A stretch of 24,112 bases of DNA from Oscillospiraceae bacterium. Its GTDB lineage: Bacteria; Bacillota_A; Clostridia; Saccharofermentanales; Saccharofermentanaceae. Both the position numbers and the translations under genes were made by a program. Where the stretch lies: NCBI GenBank assembly GCA_902803365.1, contig CADCPU010000143.1, positions 1 through 24,112 of the forward strand. Direction: 5' to 3'. Position 1 is the first letter of the stretch; every line of letters begins with the position of its first letter. Below, one piece after another: positions 21,057-24,112 of the stretch. Under the pieces are notes generated by a model. It did no database searches, was not told the origin of the DNA, and saw nothing but the letters and a program-made list of their open reading frames with translations.

Positions 21057-22526
21057 ATGAAATTTTTACCGGAACTTGAAGAGGTAAAAAGGATCAAGGC
21101 AGAGGGCAAGTACGACATCGTCCCTGTAAGCCTTGAGATGCTGTCCGACGTCAGGACACCTATTGAGACGGTCAGGATCTTGAAGAGCGTATCAAGACAC
21201 TGCTACATGCTCGAATCCGTAGCGGAGAACGAGAAGTGGGGCAGATACACGTTCCTGGGCTTTGACCCTAAGATGTCCGTCACCTGCTCCGAAGGCAAGA
21301 TGAACATCGGCGGCGTTACGATCGAGACAAACGATCCCAACAAATACTTAAGACAGATCTTAAACGAGAATAAGAGTCCGAGATTTTCATATCTCCCGCC
21401 GTTCACCGGAGGACTTGTCGGATATTTCGCTTTCGATTACATAAACTATTCCGAGCCTAAATCAAAGGTAGACGTTAACGATACGGAGGAGTTCAAGGAC
21501 ATCGACCTGATGCTCTTTGACAAGGTCATCGCTTTCGATAACTACAGGCAGAAGATCATCCTCATCGCCAACATGTCGCTCGAGGATGTCGAAGTCGGCT
21601 ACAACAAGGCAAAGACGGAGCTCATGCAGATCAGGGATCTCATAATCAACGGTTCTGCTACTGAAATGAATTTTGAAGGCAAGCTCCTGGGCGAGCCTCA
21701 GCCGCTTTTCGGAAAGGAAGAGTTCTGCGAGATGGTCGAGCGCGGCAAGCACTACATCCACGAGGGCGACATCTTCCAGATCGTCTTGAGCAACAGGCTC
21801 CACGCACCGTTCGAGGGCAGCCTCTTTAACACATACAGAGTCCTTCGTACGATCAATCCTTCACCGTACATGTTCTATTTTTCGGGCACGGATGTTGAGG
21901 TCGCAGGCGCTTCCCCTGAGACACTCGTAAGCCTCAAGGACGGCGTCCTTCATACATTCCCTCTCGCAGGCACGAGACCGAGGGGAAGGACGGAAGCAGA
22001 GGACAAGGCACTCGAGCGCGATCTTCTCCGCGACGAGAAGGAGCTTGCGGAGCACAACATGCTCGTAGACCTCGGACGTAACGACCTCGGACGCATAAGC
22101 GAATTCGGCACCGTAGAAGTCGAGAAGCTCCACTCCATCGAGCGCTACTCACACGTTATGCACATCGGCTCCACGGTAAGAGGCCAGATCAGAAAAGACA
22201 AGGACGCACTCGATGCCATAAGCGCAGTACTTCCTGCAGGAACTCTCTCGGGTGCTCCGAAGATCCGTGCATGCCAGCTCATCGGCGAGCTCGAAAACAA
22301 CAAGCGCGGCATCTACGGCGGCGCGATCGGCTATATCGATTTTGCAGGCAACATGGACACCTGCATCGCGATCAGAACTGCATACAAGAAGAACGGCAAG
22401 GTCTTCGTCAGAAGCGGCGCCGGCATCGTAGCGGATTCAGATCCTGAGAAGGAATACATCGAGTCAGTCAACAAGGCAATGGCAGTAATGAACGCGCTCA
22501 AGGCTTCACAGGAGGATGAATTATGA
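21057..22526 (+). CDS. trpE: Anthranilate synthase component I (TrpE)
   Basis: TrpE converts chorismate and ammonia to anthranilate, the committed step of tryptophan synthesis, as the large subunit of a complex with TrpG. The 489 residues include the Trp feedback region MLESVAENEKWGRYTFLGFDP near the N-terminus, then PSPYMFYF, GASPETLV, FPLAGTRPRG, ELAEHNMLVDLGRNDLGRI, ERYSHVMHIGSTVRG, PAGTLSGAPKIRACQLI and RSGAGIVADSDPEKEYIE, the chorismate- and magnesium-binding core. The intact feedback motif suggests allosteric inhibition by Trp in addition to T-box control. The order SGAPKIRA and the trpG neighbour separate it from PabB. GGAGGAAAAACAA precedes the ATG. The stop overlaps the trpG start in ATGA. 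Confidence 0.97.
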   Translation: MKFLPELEEVKRIKAEGKYDIVPVSLEMLSDVRTPIETVRILKSVSRHCYMLESVAENEKWGRYTFLGFDPKMSVTCSEGKMNIGGVTIETNDPNKYLRQILNENKSPRFSYLPPFTGGLVGYFAFDYINYSEPKSKVDVNDTEEFKDIDLMLFDKVIAFDNYRQKIILIANMSLEDVEVGYNKAKTELMQIRDLIINGSATEMNFEGKLLGEPQPLFGKEEFCEMVERGKHYIHEGDIFQIVLSNRLHAPFEGSLFNTYRVLRTINPSPYMFYFSGTDVEVAGASPETLVSLKDGVLHTFPLAGTRPRGRTEAEDKALERDLLRDEKELAEHNMLVDLGRNDLGRISEFGTVEVEKLHSIERYSHVMHIGSTVRGQIRKDKDALDAISAVLPAGTLSGAPKIRACQLIGELENNKRGIYGGAIGYIDFAGNMDTCIAIRTAYKKNGKVFVRSGAGIVADSDPEKEYIESVNKAMAVMNALKASQEDEL

Positions 22527-23086
22527 TACTTTTGATCGATAACTACGACAGTTTTTCATATAATCTCTACCAGATGGTCGGAAGCATAAGAAGCGACATG
22601 AAGGTAATAAGAAACGACGAGCTGACGGTCGAGGAGATCGAGGCATTGAGACCTGACAGGATCATCCTCTCACCGGGCCCGGGCCGTCCTGAGAATGCAG
22701 GCGTCGTACCTGAGGTCATAAGACAGCTCAAGGGCAAGATCCCGATGCTCGGCGTCTGCCTCGGCCATCAGGCTATCTGCCAGGTATTCGGCGCAACGGT
22801 GACATATGCACCGCGCCTCATGCACGGCAAGCAGTCGGACGTCAACATCGATACGACGGACAAGCTCTTTGAGGGACTTGATAAGAGGATCGCAGTGGCA
22901 AGATACCACTCCCTCATCGCAGCACCCGAGACGATGCCTGACGAACTTAAGGTAACGGCACTCACGGACGAAGGCGAGATAATGGCGGTAACGCATAAGG
23001 AATATCCGATATACGGAGTGCAGTTCCATCCTGAATCGATACTCACGCCGGAAGGCAAGAAGATACTTGAAAACTTTATTAAATAA
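22523..23086 (+). CDS. trpG: Anthranilate synthase component II, glutamine amidotransferase (TrpG)
   Basis: Class I glutamine amidotransferase that supplies ammonia to TrpE, 187 residues. It shows ILLIDNYDSFSYNLYQMVG at the start, SPGPGRPENAG, the nucleophile Cys in GVCLGHQAI, and the His-Glu pair in VQFHPESILTPEG. It is the stand-alone form, not fused to TrpD as in enterobacteria. In many Firmicutes one such protein also serves PabB for folate; no pab genes are here, and the position within trp argues for anthranilate synthesis as the main role. The start overlaps trpE by 4 bp with AGGAGGATGAATT upstream, so stoichiometric, coupled translation is likely. Confidence 0.95.
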   Translation: MILLIDNYDSFSYNLYQMVGSIRSDMKVIRNDELTVEEIEALRPDRIILSPGPGRPENAGVVPEVIRQLKGKIPMLGVCLGHQAICQVFGATVTYAPRLMHGKQSDVNIDTTDKLFEGLDKRIAVARYHSLIAAPETMPDELKVTALTDEGEIMAVTHKEYPIYGVQFHPESILTPEGKKILENFIK

Positions 23087-23113
23087 TTACTATACAAAAG
23101 GAGTGACAAGACT

Positions 23114-24112
23114 ATGATCAAAGAAGCAATCGTAAAGATCGTTAATAAGGAAGACCTCACATACGATGAGGCATATACAGTAATGAACGAGATAATGAGC
23201 GGTGAGACGACAGCTACTCAGAACGCCGCTTTCCTCGCAGCACTTTCCACAAAGAGCGCAAAGGCCGAGACAACAGACGAGATAGCAGGCTGCGCAGCTG
23301 CCATGAGAGAGCACGCGACAGCAGTCGAGACGGGAATGGACGTTCTCGAGATCGTAGGAACGGGCGGAGACGGAGCTCACAGCTTCAACATCTCCACGGT
23401 ATCCGCACTCGTAGCTGCAACAGGCGGAGTCAAGGTCGCAAAGCACGGTAACCGCGCTGCTTCTTCCAAGTGCGGAACGGCTGACTGCCTCGAGGCACTC
23501 GGCGTTAATATCGATCAGAGCCCTGAGATGTGCGTTAAGCTCCTCAAGGAAGTAGGCATGTGCTTCTTCTTTGCTCAGAAGTATCACACATCCATGAAGT
23601 ATGTAGGAGCTATCCGTAAGGAACTTGGCTTCAGAACCGTATTTAACATCCTCGGACCTCTCACAAACCCGGGCAAGCCTTCAATGCAGCTTCTCGGCGT
23701 TTACGATGAATACCTCATCGAGCCTCTGGCACGAGTCCTTATGTCACTCGGCGTTAAGCGCGGAATGGTCGTTTACGGCAAGGACAAGCTCGACGAGATC
23801 TCCCTTAGTGCACCTACGACAGTATGCGAGTTCAAGGACGGCTGGTACAAGGTCTACACGATCACTCCCGAGCAGTTCGGCATGGAGCGCTGCACGAAGG
23901 AAGACCTCAAGGGCGGCGCACCTGAAGAAAATGCAGCTATCGTCCGTGAGATCCTCTCGGGCGCTAAGGGACACAAGAGAAATACGGTACTTCTTAACGC
24001 AGGTGCTGCTCTCTACATCGCAGGTAAGGCAGACAGCTTTGAGGGCGGAGTTAAGCTTGCAGGCGAGCTCATCGATTCCGGCAAGGTAACAGAGACTCTC
24101 GATAAGCTCATC
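23114..24112 (+). CDS. trpD: Anthranilate phosphoribosyltransferase TrpD, 3' end cut by window
   Basis: TrpD joins anthranilate to PRPP to make N-(5-phosphoribosyl)anthranilate. The frame is open for 333 codons to the window edge without a stop; typical TrpD has about 335-345 residues, so only a few codons are missing. Motifs: the PRPP-binding [48 protein letters not shown] and [10 protein letters not shown] with the metal-binding Asp-Glu pair. The N-terminal helical domain ([21 protein letters not shown]) is also present. ATG 23114 lies 27 bp after the trpG stop with AAAGGAG 10 nt upstream. Third gene of the T-box-controlled operon; trpC, F, B and A presumably follow outside the window. Confidence 0.96.
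   Translation, partial: MIKEAIVKIVNKEDLTYDEAYTVMNEIMSGETTATQNAAFLAALSTKSAKAETTDEIAGCAAAMREHATAVETGMDVLEIVGTGGDGAHSFNISTVSALVAATGGVKVAKHGNRAASSKCGTADCLEALGVNIDQSPEMCVKLLKEVGMCFFFAQKYHTSMKYVGAIRKELGFRTVFNILGPLTNPGKPSMQLLGVYDEYLIEPLARVLMSLGVKRGMVVYGKDKLDEISLSAPTTVCEFKDGWYKVYTITPEQFGMERCTKEDLKGGAPEENAAIVREILSGAKGHKRNTVLLNAGAALYIAGKADSFEGGVKLAGELIDSGKVTETLDKLI

Noticed and set aside
23090..23587. Minus-strand open frame under trpD
   Set aside because: The plus strand encodes a fully conserved TrpD here; the opposite frame is Cys/Leu-rich shadow sequence.

Overview
The window (about 50% GC) reads as chromosomal DNA of an anaerobic, low-to-mid-GC Firmicute, most likely a gut or rumen Clostridia (Lachnospiraceae/Oscillospiraceae-like). 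The grounds are the [FeFe]-hydrogenase maturase HydF, a Trp T-box riboswitch ahead of trpE, a birA-bioY-bioB biotin cluster, strong GGAGG ribosome binding sites, extended -10 (TGn-TATAAT) promoters and a secreted LRR protein with an EF-hand of the kind common in these families. No mobile element, phage gene, CRISPR array, tRNA or rRNA was seen.

Layout. 1-117: the 3' end of a rightward gene, possibly a metallophosphoesterase. 118-4348: a leftward three-gene chaperone operon encoding a tail-anchored J-like protein with a degenerate HPD motif, followed by two tandem HscC-type Hsp70s. 4349-4452: divergent promoters. 4453-8420, rightward: hydF, aqpZ, a Thr/Glu-rich lipoprotein and a secreted EF-hand/LRR protein behind a long structured leader. 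8513-9763, leftward: a LarA-family racemase, divergent from maf (9828-10436). The 3' end of maf overlaps by 50 bp the convergent gene for a membrane GGDEF-EAL protein in which both domains are degenerate. 12384-13888, leftward: ttdA-ttdB, an Fe-S hydro-lyase. 14045-17250, rightward: an esterase and two GT4 glycosyltransferases in one tight operon. 17257-17844, leftward: a small SAM methyltransferase whose promoter sits in an array of four evenly spaced palindromes. 18016-20524: birA-bioY-bioB with a probable BirA operator. 20602-20655: a 17-codon small ORF with a strong ribosome binding site. 20714-21021: promoter, Trp T-box and terminator. 21057-24112: trpE, trpG and trpD (cut by the window edge).

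How the parts work together. BirA senses biotin and probably represses its own operon, BioY imports biotin and BioB makes it from dethiobiotin; no bioA/D/F is present, which fits a scavenging lifestyle. The trp genes are induced when uncharged tRNA-Trp binds the T-box. The chaperone operon resembles the enterobacterial HscC/Djl pairing but has two Hsp70 copies and a membrane-anchored partner. The points most worth a second look are the 16-bp-period palindrome array, the folded leader at 7546-7640, the doubly degenerate c-di-GMP protein, the HscC/J-like module, and the small ORF after bioB.
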